From: Desulfobacteraceae bacterium RAAP-1
GTDB lineage: Bacteria > Desulfobacterota > Desulfobacteria > Desulfobacterales > Desulfatirhabdiaceae
Length of the DNA stretch: 64,000 nt
Direction: 5' to 3'
Assembly: GCA_001443525.1 (NCBI GenBank)
Contig: LKPX01000002.1
Span: 1-64,000 of the forward strand
How positions within the stretch are numbered: the first letter of the stretch is position 1; the number at the start of each line of letters is the position of its first letter. A program made the position numbers and the translations under genes. Shown piece by piece: positions 1 to 8,283 of the stretch. Under the pieces are notes generated by a model. It was not told the origin of the DNA. It made no database searches and saw only the letters and a list, made by a program, of their open reading frames with translations.

Positions 1-1
1 G

Positions 2-295
2 CTTTCGCCATTCAGCGCCGTCTGCAATGGGATGGCGTTACAACCGTCATTCTGCCGATACGGATGCAGATATAAGCCTGAACCAATCTGGCAAAAAAGG
101 GAAAACGTCGAAGACGCCTATACCCGTTTCTGGCAGATCAACACCGAAATCCTGAAACTGTCCCGCCAGAACAGCAATATCCGTTCCATGACGCTGTCTC
201 TGGGGCAAAAACGCAAGGTGACAGCCGAGTGCCAGGATGTTCTGTCCGCCCTCGGAGAATTCCTGCAAAGCAGATCGTTCAAGGCGACACGGTAA
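2..295 (+). CDS. C-terminal part of a four-helix-bundle sensor/MCP-like protein (partial)
   Basis: The reading frame is open from the window edge to a TAA at 293-295, so the gene starts upstream of the window. The last ~65 residues (NVEDAYTRFW... to the ending FKATR) are helical and resemble the end of the periplasmic four-helix-bundle domain of MCP-like sensor proteins, which often ends in a similar F-x-ATR. The first ~30 residues look less protein-like and two other frames are open there, so a frameshift around positions 60-105 is possible. The family assignment is from memory of such sequences and is weak. The next gene starts 136 bases downstream. Confidence 0.4.
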   Translation, partial: LSPFSAVCNGMALQPSFCRYGCRYKPEPIWQKRENVEDAYTRFWQINTEILKLSRQNSNIRSMTLSLGQKRKVTAECQDVLSALGEFLQSRSFKATR

Positions 296-431
296 AAAAT
301 ATATATTGGCCTTGATATTTTCACCAAATTGTTGGACAAGAGAATCTATACACAGTAAAATCGTCGTCGCTGATAATTTCCACAGGATAAAACCGAGCAT
401 ATAGCCTGAAAAATCATGAAAGGAATCCACT

Positions 432-689
432 ATGTCTGTTCCCCCCGTGAAAATCTATTCGCTTAGTACCTGCAGCCACTGCAAATCCACCAAAAAAATG
501 CTCTCCGACTGTACGGTGCAGTATGATTTTGTGGATGTGGATTTGCTTCAGGGAGAAGAACGAGCCGCCATTCTGGAAGATGTCAAAAAATTCAATCCGA
601 AATGTTCATTTCCGACTATCATTATCGGCGATACGGTTATCGTGGGTTTTAAAGAAAAGGAAATCAAGGAGGCGCTGGGCATTCAATGA
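432..689 (+). CDS. Glutaredoxin-family thiol oxidoreductase
   Basis: This 85-residue protein has the size and pattern of a small glutaredoxin/NrdH-like thioredoxin fold. The redox motif C-S-H-C lies near residues 15-18, after a short first strand (VKIYSLST). The cis-proline region is FPTIII, followed by the conserved G-x-x-x-x-E helix (VGFKEKEIKEAL). Such proteins pass electrons from thiols or a reductase to disulfide substrates in the cytoplasm. A Shine-Dalgarno-like AAGGAAT precedes the ATG. The stop overlaps the ATG of the next gene (ATGA at 686-689), so it is translationally coupled to an FTR-like protein, which could be its electron donor. The exact substrate is unknown. Confidence 0.85.
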   Translation: MSVPPVKIYSLSTCSHCKSTKKMLSDCTVQYDFVDVDLLQGEERAAILEDVKKFNPKCSFPTIIIGDTVIVGFKEKEIKEALGIQ

Positions 690-1015
690 CTCCGGAAGCT
701 CTGTATGAAATGCTCAAAAAAGTTCAGGAACCCAAAGGCTATTATTTCAGCGATGATACCCAGCGGGTGGCAGATCTTATGAGTGCGCTTTTAACCAACA
801 AGGAACGCTACGGCTATATGGTATGCCCATGTCGGCTGGCTGCGGGAAACATCGAAAAAGACCGCGATATTATCTGCCCCTGCGCCTACCGCGCCGAGGA
901 TGTCGCGGAATTCGGAAGCTGTTACTGCAACCTGTATGTATCCAAAGAATGGAAAGAGGGCAAAATTCCTCGTGCCTATGTGCCGGAAAGACGTCCGGTC
1001 GAAAAAATATTTTAA
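686..1015 (+). CDS. Ferredoxin:thioredoxin reductase catalytic subunit-like protein
   Basis: This 109-residue protein has the six-cysteine signature of FTR catalytic chains: C47-P-C49, C64-P-C66, C79-Y-C81. In plant and cyanobacterial FTR (CPC-x16-CPC-x8-CHC), four of these bind a [4Fe-4S] cluster and two form the disulfide that reduces thioredoxin. Here the spacings are x14 and x12, and the histidine of CHC, which takes part in catalysis in the plant-type enzyme, is replaced by tyrosine (Y80). Family membership is clear; the redox partner is inferred to be the overlapping upstream glutaredoxin. No variable (alpha) subunit gene is adjacent, as is usual outside phototrophs. Confidence 0.85.
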   Translation: MTPEALYEMLKKVQEPKGYYFSDDTQRVADLMSALLTNKERYGYMVCPCRLAAGNIEKDRDIICPCAYRAEDVAEFGSCYCNLYVSKEWKEGKIPRAYVPERRPVEKIF

Positions 1016-1046
1016 CCCGGATTTTTCACAGTCATTCATGAATGCA

Positions 1047-1072
1047 CGGCCAGATATGCCCCAAGCTGGCCG
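1047..1072. other. Inverted repeat between convergent genes
   Basis: A perfect 7-base inverted repeat (CGGCCAG ... CTGGCCG, 12-base loop) lies between the convergent FTR-like and znuB-like genes. No clear T-run follows on either strand, so terminator function is possible but unproven. Confidence 0.3.
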
Positions 1073-1092
1073 CTGTCAACCCTCTCTGGGTG

Positions 1093-1905
1093 TCATTTCT
1101 TCAGTTTTCCAATACCAAAAGATATAAAGAAAAGCAGTGATGCCAGGGTGACGATCGTGGCTCCGGAAGCCAGATTCGCATAGTAGGAAATCCACAGCCC
1201 ACCCACGGTGGACACGAGGGCGACGGCGACCGCCACAGCAAACATGGGGACATACCGGTCAGTGATCTGCGCAGCCGCCGCACCGGGAATTACCAGCAGC
1301 GCAGATACCAGAATGATGCCTACCACTTTCATACTGATCACCACCGTCAGAGACAGAATGCTCAGAAAAAAATGATCCAGAAACCTCACGGGAATGCCGC
1401 TGACGTGCGCCACTTCACTGTCGAATGCAACGAACATGAACTCCTTGAAAAACATCCAGATGGATACCAGCACCAGACCGCCCAGCAGCGCAATAACCAC
1501 CAGATCCTGATGGGTGATGGCAAGAATATTACCAAAAAGATATCCAAAAAGATCCACGTTGTAAGAATTGGACATGCCGATAAATATCACGCCCAGAGCC
1601 ATGGCCAGAGAAAAGAAAATACCGATGGCCGTATCGGCGCTCAGTCGTTTCTGATTGCCTACCACACCAATGGCATTGGCAACGGCGACAGCGAAAACAA
1701 TGGCCGACAGTGTCGGCGATATGCCCAGCAAAGCGCCCAGCGCCACCCCCCCGAATGCGGAATGCGCCACACCGACGCCGATAAATGAAAACCGCCGCAG
1801 TACGACAAAACAGGACACCACCGCCAGCACGACACTGAGCATCATACCGGCCGCTAGCGCATTTTTCATAAACTCCAGATGAATCCATTCAATCATGGTG
1901 AGCAT
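1093..1905 (-). CDS. znuB: ZnuB-type metal ABC transporter permease
   Basis: This 270-residue protein is almost entirely hydrophobic with about eight predicted membrane segments and matches the ABC-3 permease family (ZnuB/MntB/TroC). The N-terminal part (FVVLRRFSFIGVGVAHSAFGGVALG) and the G-(I/V)-I-L-V-S-A-L-L-V-I-P segment near residue 200 are typical. It forms the inner-membrane channel for zinc or manganese delivered by the binding protein at 2731-3690. Its start lies inside the end of the ATPase gene (17-base overlap), so it is the last gene of a six-gene overlapping unit. Zinc versus manganese cannot be settled by this subunit alone. Confidence 0.9.
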   Translation of the reverse strand: MLTMIEWIHLEFMKNALAAGMMLSVVLAVVSCFVVLRRFSFIGVGVAHSAFGGVALGALLGISPTLSAIVFAVAVANAIGVVGNQKRLSADTAIGIFFSLAMALGVIFIGMSNSYNVDLFGYLFGNILAITHQDLVVIALLGGLVLVSIWMFFKEFMFVAFDSEVAHVSGIPVRFLDHFFLSILSLTVVISMKVVGIILVSALLVIPGAAAAQITDRYVPMFAVAVAVALVSTVGGLWISYYANLASGATIVTLASLLFFISFGIGKLKK

Positions 1906-2734
1906 GCCTCATCATGCAGGAAATGCACCGGGCGTCATGCACCATGACCTTCAGATTTTTCCCGAACACTTTCTGGTAGGCGTCGGTTTCCGCCCAGGGG
2001 CCGGTATCGCCATGATAGTGAATCTCACGATTCAGACAGGCCACCCGGTCTGCATAGGTGGTCACCACACCAATGTCATGTGACACCATGATCACAGATA
2101 TCCGCTGGTTGTCTCTCAAACTGGCCAGCAGTTCATAAAAATCCTCCTGGCCCACACTGTCCACACCAGTGGAAGGCTCATCCAGAACCAGCAGCCTGGG
2201 GCTGGACACCAGCGCTCTGGCGATCTGAACCCGTTGCTGCTGCCCTCCCGAAAGCTTGCCAAACGGCTTGGCGGCATGCTCTTTCATACCCACCCGGTCG
2301 AGCTGTTCAAGGGCTTTTTGACGATGAGTGGTACGCACCCGGGAAAAAATTCCCAGCTGCTGATATAGCCCCATCAGTACAACATCAAGAACCGTCACGG
2401 GAAAAGAGCGTTCGGCATGAGACACCTGAGGCAGGTAACCAACGTTCAGCCGGCTCTGCTTGCCGGGTTTCTGGCCGAAAAGCTGCGCCGCCCCCTTATC
2501 CGGCTGAATCAACCCCAGAATGACCTTCAGCAGGGTGGACTTTCCGCCACCGTTAGGCCCGACAATCCCCAGGATTTCTCCCTGGGTGCATTTCAGATAA
2601 ATGGATTTGAGTACCCATTTGCCGTCGAATTTCACCCATACGTCCGACATATCCACCAGAAGCTGCGTATCCGGATAAATATCCGGCGTCGAAGGGGGCA
2701 GCCCGGAGGGTTGAAGCGCTGCTGCGACTGTCAC
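1889..2734 (-). CDS. znuC: ZnuC-type metal ABC transporter ATP-binding protein
   Basis: This 281-residue ABC ATPase has Walker A GPNGGGKST, signature LSGGQQQR, Walker B LLVLDEP and an H-loop (SHD). It powers metal uptake with the neighbouring permease and binding protein. The C-terminal ~70 residues contain several His and Cys (for example CISCMMRHAHH), which could bind metal and sense sufficiency; that is an inference. The start is a GTG at 2734 that overlaps the stop of znuA (GTGA), with an excellent AAGGAGG upstream, so translation is coupled. Confidence 0.92.
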   Translation of the reverse strand: MTVAAALQPSGLPPSTPDIYPDTQLLVDMSDVWVKFDGKWVLKSIYLKCTQGEILGIVGPNGGGKSTLLKVILGLIQPDKGAAQLFGQKPGKQSRLNVGYLPQVSHAERSFPVTVLDVVLMGLYQQLGIFSRVRTTHRQKALEQLDRVGMKEHAAKPFGKLSGGQQQRVQIARALVSSPRLLVLDEPSTGVDSVGQEDFYELLASLRDNQRISVIMVSHDIGVVTTYADRVACLNREIHYHGDTGPWAETDAYQKVFGKNLKVMVHDARCISCMMRHAHHD

Positions 2735-3690
2735 TCCATGGCCTCCTTCATATGGCGCAGGTTATAGAGCATGAGAGCGATATAGCTGTCACGTCCGGGA
2801 ATCGTCGCCTCTCCCAGGGGATCGAGGAGCAGAACCTTCACTCCGGACTCTCTGGCAATGACATCTGCGACCCTGGGATTGAGCTGGGGCTCGGCAAAAA
2901 CCGCCCGGATTTTATGGGATTTGATAATGGCAACAATATCGGTGATTTCCTTGGGCGTCGGGTTTCTGCCGGGAGTTTTTTCGATAACGCCGTCAGATGT
3001 CAGACCATAACGGGCGGCAAAATAATCCCACGAGGGATGAAATGAAATAAACTGCTTGATCCTGAAACGGCTGACAGCCTCTTGGATATGGCTGTCCAGC
3101 GCTGACAGCTTCGCCAGATAAGCCTGGGTCTGTTTCTCATAATCTGCAGCATGAATGGGGTCCGCCGCGGAAAACGCCTGGGATATCCGACGCACCATGA
3201 TCTCTGCCAGTTTCGGATCAAGCCACACATGAGGATTGGCCGTCAGATCGCCATGTGCATCCGTGGATGCGGACGCCGCACCGCCCGGTTTGACCGGTGG
3301 CATCGGATGCTCGGCGGCATCGGGATCCACAGACGTCATCAGGTGTATCCCGTCAGACAGCACCACCGTGGTCAGATGCTGTCCGGACGCATGAATCAGA
3401 GAATCGGCCCAGAATTCCAGCCCCGCACCGACCATAAGAAACACCCTGGCGTTGCTGAAGGTTTTGACCTGACCAGGCTTGAGTTCAAATGTATGCGGAC
3501 TGGCGCCGGGCGGCACCAGGGTGGTCACATCCACAAACGGCCCTCCCACCTGCCTGGCCATATCCGCAATCGGAAAAATACTGGCAACCACCTGAAGTTT
3601 CGCGGCATAAGCACCAGCAGGAATGATCAGGACAGCAACCGCCAAAAATATTCGAAAGCCCAAAATCTGTACATAATGACGCAATGTCAT
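2731..3690 (-). CDS. znuA: ZnuA-type periplasmic metal-binding protein
   Basis: This 319-residue cluster-9 solute-binding protein begins with a hydrophobic signal sequence (residues ~10-30). The expected metal ligands are all present: H66 (SPHTFE), H154 (NPHVWLDP), H218 (SFHPSWDYF) and D290 (LLLDPLGE). Three His plus one Asp/Glu fits both zinc (ZnuA) and manganese (PsaA/TroA) members. The loop between strands (residues ~123-150) contains a few His and Pro, shorter than the long His-rich loops of many ZnuA proteins. It overlaps the thioredoxin gene by four bases (ATGA). Zinc is the favoured substrate because the neighbouring thioredoxin has a zinc finger. Confidence 0.88.
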   Translation of the reverse strand: MTLRHYVQILGFRIFLAVAVLIIPAGAYAAKLQVVASIFPIADMARQVGGPFVDVTTLVPPGASPHTFELKPGQVKTFSNARVFLMVGAGLEFWADSLIHASGQHLTTVVLSDGIHLMTSVDPDAAEHPMPPVKPGGAASASTDAHGDLTANPHVWLDPKLAEIMVRRISQAFSAADPIHAADYEKQTQAYLAKLSALDSHIQEAVSRFRIKQFISFHPSWDYFAARYGLTSDGVIEKTPGRNPTPKEITDIVAIIKSHKIRAVFAEPQLNPRVADVIARESGVKVLLLDPLGEATIPGRDSYIALMLYNLRHMKEAME

Positions 3691-4145
3691 GGCAAATATT
3701 CCTTCATCCGTTGAACGATTTGGGGTTTGGGCATAGCGCCCACCAGCGTGTCTTTTAAATGTCCGTTATCAAAAATCAGCAGCGTGGGAATGCTTCGGGT
3801 ATCGAATCGGGCGGAGATCACAGGGTTGGCGTCCACATTCAGTTTTCCGATCCGGAATATGCCTTTGAATTCCGTCGCCAGCTCAGAGATAACCGGCGAG
3901 ACGATTTTACACGCGCCGCACCAGGGCGCCCAGCAATCTACCAGCACGGGAAGCGGCGCACGCAGCACTTTTTCTTCAAAATTGGCGTCTGTGATCATGA
4001 GCGGCTGCTGCAGAAACAGTTCGCTGGTGTTCAGCCGTCCGCCACATTTGCCGCATTTACCGATCTGACCGGCATGGGCCGCCGATATCCGATTGCGGGT
4101 ACCGCAAAAAGGACAACGAAACAGATAACGCGTTGCAGATGTCAT
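3687..4145 (-). CDS. trxC: Thioredoxin 2 (zinc-finger thioredoxin)
   Basis: The 152-residue protein starts with a zinc-binding domain (C11-x2-C14 ... C31-x2-C34) followed by a thioredoxin domain with the active site W-C76-G-A-C79-K and the cis-proline SIPTLLIF. TrxC proteins reduce disulfides in the cytoplasm and their finger responds to zinc and oxidation. The usual active site is WCGPC; here proline is alanine, which is expected to shift redox potential (inference). Its start overlaps the stop of the response-regulator gene by one base (TGATG) and its stop overlaps znuA, so redox and metal-uptake genes are in one transcript. Confidence 0.93.
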   Translation of the reverse strand: MTSATRYLFRCPFCGTRNRISAAHAGQIGKCGKCGGRLNTSELFLQQPLMITDANFEEKVLRAPLPVLVDCWAPWCGACKIVSPVISELATEFKGIFRIGKLNVDANPVISARFDTRSIPTLLIFDNGHLKDTLVGAMPKPQIVQRMKEYLP

Positions 4146-5515
4146 CAGGGCATTACTCCATATTCTTTCAGTTTTTTGTGCAGGGTTTTTCGAGTGATTC
4201 CCAATTGTCTGGCCGTCTGGCTTTTATTGCCGCCGGCAGCCTCCAGCGCCTTGAGAATGGCCGCTTTCTCGACAGCATCCAGAGATATATCGCCGCTGAC
4301 GATCCCAGCCGTCTCCGGCAGCGCCGCACGGCCGTTGACCGGCGGCAGCATGGGAAGCACCTGATCATCCAGATAGTCTCCCCGGCACAGCACAACGCCT
4401 CTTTCAACGGTATTCATCAACTCCCGGACATTTCCGGGCCAGTCATAACGAATCAGATGATCCATGGTCTGCGGGGTGAATCCCTTAATCAACTTGCGGT
4501 TCAGCTCCGAAAACTTTTCCAGAAAATGCTGCGCCAGAAGAGGAATGTCTTCCCGACGCTCCCGCAGTGGAGGCAGATTCAGATTGACCACATTCAGCCG
4601 GTAGTACAGATCTTCACGAAACTGCCCGGCACTGATCATCGCCATCAAATCCTTATTGGTAGCGACAATCAGACGCACATCGATCGGCACCACCTGCTCA
4701 CCGCCCACACGGGTAATTTCCCGCTCCTGAAGCACGCGAAGCAGCTTGACCTGCATCATCAGAGACATTTCGCTGACTTCATCCAGAAACAGACTTCCGC
4801 CGCTGGCCTGTATGAACTTGCCTTCCTTTTTGCGATCCGCACCAGTGAAAGCACCTTTTTCATGGCCGAAGAGTTCGGACTCCAGCAGCGTTTCGGTGAT
4901 GGCCGCACAATTGATTTTAACAAAAGGCCCGGTTTTCCGGAAGCTGTTATAATGAACGGCGCCAGCAATCAACTCTTTACCGGTGCCGGATTCACCATGA
5001 ATCAGGACGGTGGCCTCGGACATCGCCACCTGCGCCACGGTTTCAAGAAGCCGCTCCATCCCCACACTCTGACCGATGATGTTGCGCCGGTCAAACCGCG
5101 CCCCTATGTTCTGTTTGAGGATACGGTTTTCTTCCCGAAGCAGAGCATGTTCCATAGCCCGTTCTATGGTAATTCTCAGTTTATCGAAATCAAGAGGTTT
5201 GGTCAGATAATCGTAAGCCCCTGATTTCAAAGCAGTCACCGCGGATTCAATGGAGGAATAGGCGGTCATGATGATCACCGGTATGGACGGATTGAGCGTC
5301 TTGATGCGACCCAGCGCTTCGATGCCGGAAATCTTCAGCATCCGAACGTCCATCAGAATCAGATCAAAGGGCTGATCCTGAACCTTTTCAATGGCAACGC
5401 CGCCATCGTCGACTTCAGTAATCTCATAGCCCCATCCACCGATCAGGGTGCGCAGCATGGTGCGGTGAGCGGTATCGTCATCCACGACAAGAATCGAACA
5501 GTTTTTTTTCTTCAT
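4145..5515 (-). CDS. NtrC/ZraR-type sigma-54 response regulator
   Basis: From the ATG at 5515 this is a 456-residue regulator. The receiver domain has phosphoacceptor D56 (LILMDVRM). The AAA+ domain carries GESGTGKE, the sigma-54-contacting GAFTGA loop and the Walker B region FLDEV. A Fis-type helix-turn-helix lies at the C-terminus ([14 protein letters not shown]). A longer open frame extends to 5674 but overlaps the kinase gene and lacks receiver homology; the chosen ATG lies one base after the kinase stop. It activates sigma-54 promoters when phosphorylated by the adjacent kinase. Position upstream of trxC-znuACB suggests it controls metal or envelope stress genes, possibly including its own operon. 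Confidence 0.92.
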   Translation of the reverse strand: MKKKNCSILVVDDDTAHRTMLRTLIGGWGYEITEVDDGGVAIEKVQDQPFDLILMDVRMLKISGIEALGRIKTLNPSIPVIIMTAYSSIESAVTALKSGAYDYLTKPLDFDKLRITIERAMEHALLREENRILKQNIGARFDRRNIIGQSVGMERLLETVAQVAMSEATVLIHGESGTGKELIAGAVHYNSFRKTGPFVKINCAAITETLLESELFGHEKGAFTGADRKKEGKFIQASGGSLFLDEVSEMSLMMQVKLLRVLQEREITRVGGEQVVPIDVRLIVATNKDLMAMISAGQFREDLYYRLNVVNLNLPPLRERREDIPLLAQHFLEKFSELNRKLIKGFTPQTMDHLIRYDWPGNVRELMNTVERGVVLCRGDYLDDQVLPMLPPVNGRAALPETAGIVSGDISLDAVEKAAILKALEAAGGNKSQTARQLGITRKTLHKKLKEYGVMP

Positions 5516-5516
5516 T

Positions 5517-7322
5517 TCACACAGAACTCTCAATGGGAAGGCGGATCGTGACCACCGCACCCTTTCCGCTATGACTTTCAATCCGGATATCGCCGCCATG
5601 CGCTTCGACGATGTTGTGGACAATGGGCAGCCCCAGTCCGGTCCCCGTCGGTTTGGTGGTGAAATAGGGATCAAATATCCGGGACAGATCGGTTTCAGCG
5701 ATACCGGCGCCAGTGTCAGATATCTGAATCACCAGCCGATCCTGATCCTGCGCCGCACGGATTTCGACGGCGCCGCCTTGGGGCATGGCCTCAACCGCAT
5801 TGAGCAGCAGATTCAAAAGCACCTGATTGATCTGATCCGGATCGATGGAAACCTGCGGCAACCCGGCATCCATCTGAAGGTGAATCTCGACGCTGTGTGC
5901 GTTGGCCTGACGTTCCAGCAGTTTCAGCGTATTCTGAATCACGTCGGCAATGGACACTTTCTGGCGGAATATGCGGACAGGTCTTGAAAACTCCAGCAGT
6001 TGGCTGACGACCCGGTTCAGACGATCCACTTCCTGAATCAGAATGGTCGAAATGTTACAGTCTTCCGGAATGTGGGCATAACGTTCCTTGAAATAGGTGG
6101 CAAACCCCTTGATGGAACTTAAGGGATTTCGGATTTCGTGCGCAACTCCTGCGGCAAGACTGCCGATGGATGCCAGTCGCTGGGATCTGGCCAGCGCTTT
6201 TTGAAGAGACTGCACCTCACGCAGATCTTTAAAGAGCAGTACATATCCCAAAAATTCACTGGTTTCATCCGTCAGCATGGCGGCGCTCACTTCCAGCGGC
6301 AGACGAGGATGATCGGCAGTCCGGCAGACGATCTGCTTTTCGATGACCCGCTGGCGGATGTCCGGATTCTGCAGAAGATCCAAAAAAATGGAGGGCAGCA
6401 CATCGGCAGCATTTTTCCCGGTTGCATTCACTTGAGATAAATTCAGCAGACGGTCCGCCACCTGATTGAACGATGTGATAATCAGCGATGGTTCCAGAGC
6501 AATCAAACCGATGGGCATGTTTTCCACCAGCGTATCTGAAAACGCCTTGATTCTGGAAAGCGATGCACGGGTCATCCGGTAATTCTGAGCCATCAGCAGA
6601 AGCATCACACCGGCAAAGCCGATAAACAGCAGGATAATGCCCATGATGACCGTGTGGACATCATCGGAATGCCTGGCTTCTTCGATGCCCTGCATATCCA
6701 GCCCCACAAAAATAACCCGGCTGACGCTTTCATCCGGTGGCGGCGGCGGTCCATCTCCATCAGGCCGGTTATGATGGGGGAATCTTTCCGGAAAAGGCAT
6801 CATCGGATGAAATCGCAGCCCGTTTTTAAAACGGTTTCTTCCCATTCCCATTGGAAGACGGGTCGGTGTAAAACGCCGGTAAACCTCAAACGTTTTCTTG
6901 CCGCTTTCCGATGCAATAATCCGCCAGAAAATATTGGGGGATTCAGATATGGCTTCCAGATTCAGATCTTTTCCGTAAATTCTGCCGATCTGTTCCGGAT
7001 TACTGCTGGCCACAATGACGCCGGAGACATCCGTCACAATCAGATGGTCAATATCAGGCTGCTGAGCGGTTTCGATCAGCAGCCGCTGAAGCTGAAACCC
7101 CGCCCAGCGGTCCACCATGCCGGTCCGGGTGCCTGCTTCAAACGAACGGATCAGAGCCGCCCCTTTTTCTTTCAGCAGCCGTTCGGTATGCTCCCTCTGC
7201 CGATTAATGTTTTCAATCGTAATGAACGAAAAAATCGGCAGCAAGATCACAACAGCGCCAATCAGTATCCAGGGCGGAATGCCTGTCCAGAGCCTGGATG
7301 AAACAGTATCTTTGATTTTCAT
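5517..7322 (-). CDS. Membrane sensor histidine kinase with Met/His/Pro-rich periplasmic loop
   Basis: This 601-residue protein has two membrane segments (about residues 18-36 and 226-246) around a ~190-residue periplasmic domain, then PAS (~265-370), HisKA with phosphorylatable H395 (HEIRNPLSS) and a HATPase domain (DTGAGIAE, GTGLGLPIV). It resembles ZraS/AtoS kinases. The last part of the sensor domain (about 157-199) is rich in Met, His and Pro (LPMGMGR, FHPMMPF, PHHNRP, then five Pro), a composition common in metal-binding loops. It is the first gene of the unit that runs into the response regulator, trxC and znuACB. Metal sensing is inferred from context and composition. Confidence 0.9.
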   Translation of the reverse strand: MKIKDTVSSRLWTGIPPWILIGAVVILLPIFSFITIENINRQREHTERLLKEKGAALIRSFEAGTRTGMVDRWAGFQLQRLLIETAQQPDIDHLIVTDVSGVIVASSNPEQIGRIYGKDLNLEAISESPNIFWRIIASESGKKTFEVYRRFTPTRLPMGMGRNRFKNGLRFHPMMPFPERFPHHNRPDGDGPPPPPDESVSRVIFVGLDMQGIEEARHSDDVHTVIMGIILLFIGFAGVMLLLMAQNYRMTRASLSRIKAFSDTLVENMPIGLIALEPSLIITSFNQVADRLLNLSQVNATGKNAADVLPSIFLDLLQNPDIRQRVIEKQIVCRTADHPRLPLEVSAAMLTDETSEFLGYVLLFKDLREVQSLQKALARSQRLASIGSLAAGVAHEIRNPLSSIKGFATYFKERYAHIPEDCNISTILIQEVDRLNRVVSQLLEFSRPVRIFRQKVSIADVIQNTLKLLERQANAHSVEIHLQMDAGLPQVSIDPDQINQVLLNLLLNAVEAMPQGGAVEIRAAQDQDRLVIQISDTGAGIAETDLSRIFDPYFTTKPTGTGLGLPIVHNIVEAHGGDIRIESHSGKGAVVTIRLPIESSV

Positions 7323-7384
7323 TTTCTATCGTAAAAGTCGGAAATCATCCTGATGACGACCTCGCAGATGGCCATGAGCTGTCA

Positions 7385-7999
7385 TTACAACAAATCAAAA
7401 GCGCTCAACTCTCCCGCGCCCCTGCGGATGATTTCTGGTTCGTCATGAATCAGCGATACAACGCTGGATGGATTGCCAGGCACGATGCCTCCATCGATGA
7501 CCATATCCAGACGTTTTCCGAAATGTTCATAGATCAGGGATGGATTATCGAAAACAGAGCCGTCCGGCGCGGTCGCACTCGTCGTGATGACGGGATTCCC
7601 CAGAGACTTGACCAGAGCGATGCAGATGGGATGATCCGGAACCCGGATACCGGCGGTTTTTCGTTTGGTCAGCATGATTCTGGGAACCAGTTTGGAACCT
7701 TCCAGAATAAAGGTATAGGGCCCCGGAAGATGTCTTTTCATGGTTTTATAACCGTAATTGGTCACTTTGGCATAGTCGCTGATGTCCTTGAGGTCTGAGC
7801 AGATAAAACTGAAAGGCTGAGACGGATCCCGCTGCTTGAGCTGATAAATTCTCTGAATGGCTTTTTTATTCATGATATCACATCCGATACCGTAAACCGT
7901 GTCGGTGGGATAGGCAATAACGCCACCATCTTTCAGAATATCCACGACTTTGGCAATCAGCCGCTGCTGGGGGGTAATCGGATTGATGTTAATCAGCAT
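7385..7999 (-). CDS. tsaC: L-threonylcarbamoyladenylate synthase (YrdC/Sua5 family)
   Basis: The ~204-residue protein matches the YrdC domain: GGVIAYPTDTVYGIGCD near the start, the KQRDPSQPF segment, a nucleotide-binding stretch AGIRVPDHP and the TTSAT motif. It condenses threonine, bicarbonate and ATP to threonylcarbamoyl-AMP for the t6A37 modification of ANN-decoding tRNAs. The frame is open to 8071, but family members start at the equivalent of MLININP, so the ATG at 7999 (preceded by GGACGGA) was chosen. It stands alone, with a 284-base gap to the divergent protease gene. Confidence 0.88.
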   Translation of the reverse strand: MLININPITPQQRLIAKVVDILKDGGVIAYPTDTVYGIGCDIMNKKAIQRIYQLKQRDPSQPFSFICSDLKDISDYAKVTNYGYKTMKRHLPGPYTFILEGSKLVPRIMLTKRKTAGIRVPDHPICIALVKSLGNPVITTSATAPDGSVFDNPSLIYEHFGKRLDMVIDGGIVPGNPSSVVSLIHDEPEIIRRGAGELSAFDLL

Positions 8000-8242
8000 A
8001 AATTCCGTCCAGAATGTATTGCAAAACGGTCCGAATCTCAATTTCCGCAAGTTTATCATGCTTAAACACATGCTATTTCGTTATTATTACTACAGCCCCG
8101 CTTAAATGACAACGGAATATGTACCGGCAGCAACGTTCTACACCAGACCACCTTTGCACAGCACCGCATTTTTTATGCTTGACCTGAAATTTATTTCGTG
8201 CTTATTCCCAATATCAGGATAATAGAAATTAACCTGTCGATG

Positions 8243-8250
8243 CCCCCCCC
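8243..8250. repeat. Poly-C tract (8 C) upstream of the protease gene
   Basis: Eight consecutive C lie 33 bases upstream of the protease start codon, before the AAGGAG ribosome-binding site. Such tracts can vary in length by slippage and alter promoter spacing or leader structure; nothing here proves that it does. Confidence 0.4.
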
Positions 8251-8283
8251 TTTCTCATAACCATCGTAAAAAAGGAGCGCTTC

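Noticed and set aside
4133-5224. 363-codon plus-strand frame opposite the response regulator
   Set aside because: Antisense shadow of a clear AAA+ regulator; His/Gln-rich composition typical of reverse frames.
5516-5674. Longer N-terminus for the sigma-54 response regulator
   Set aside because: The extra 53 codons overlap the kinase gene and do not resemble a receiver domain; the ATG at 5515 directly precedes the conserved ILVVDDD.
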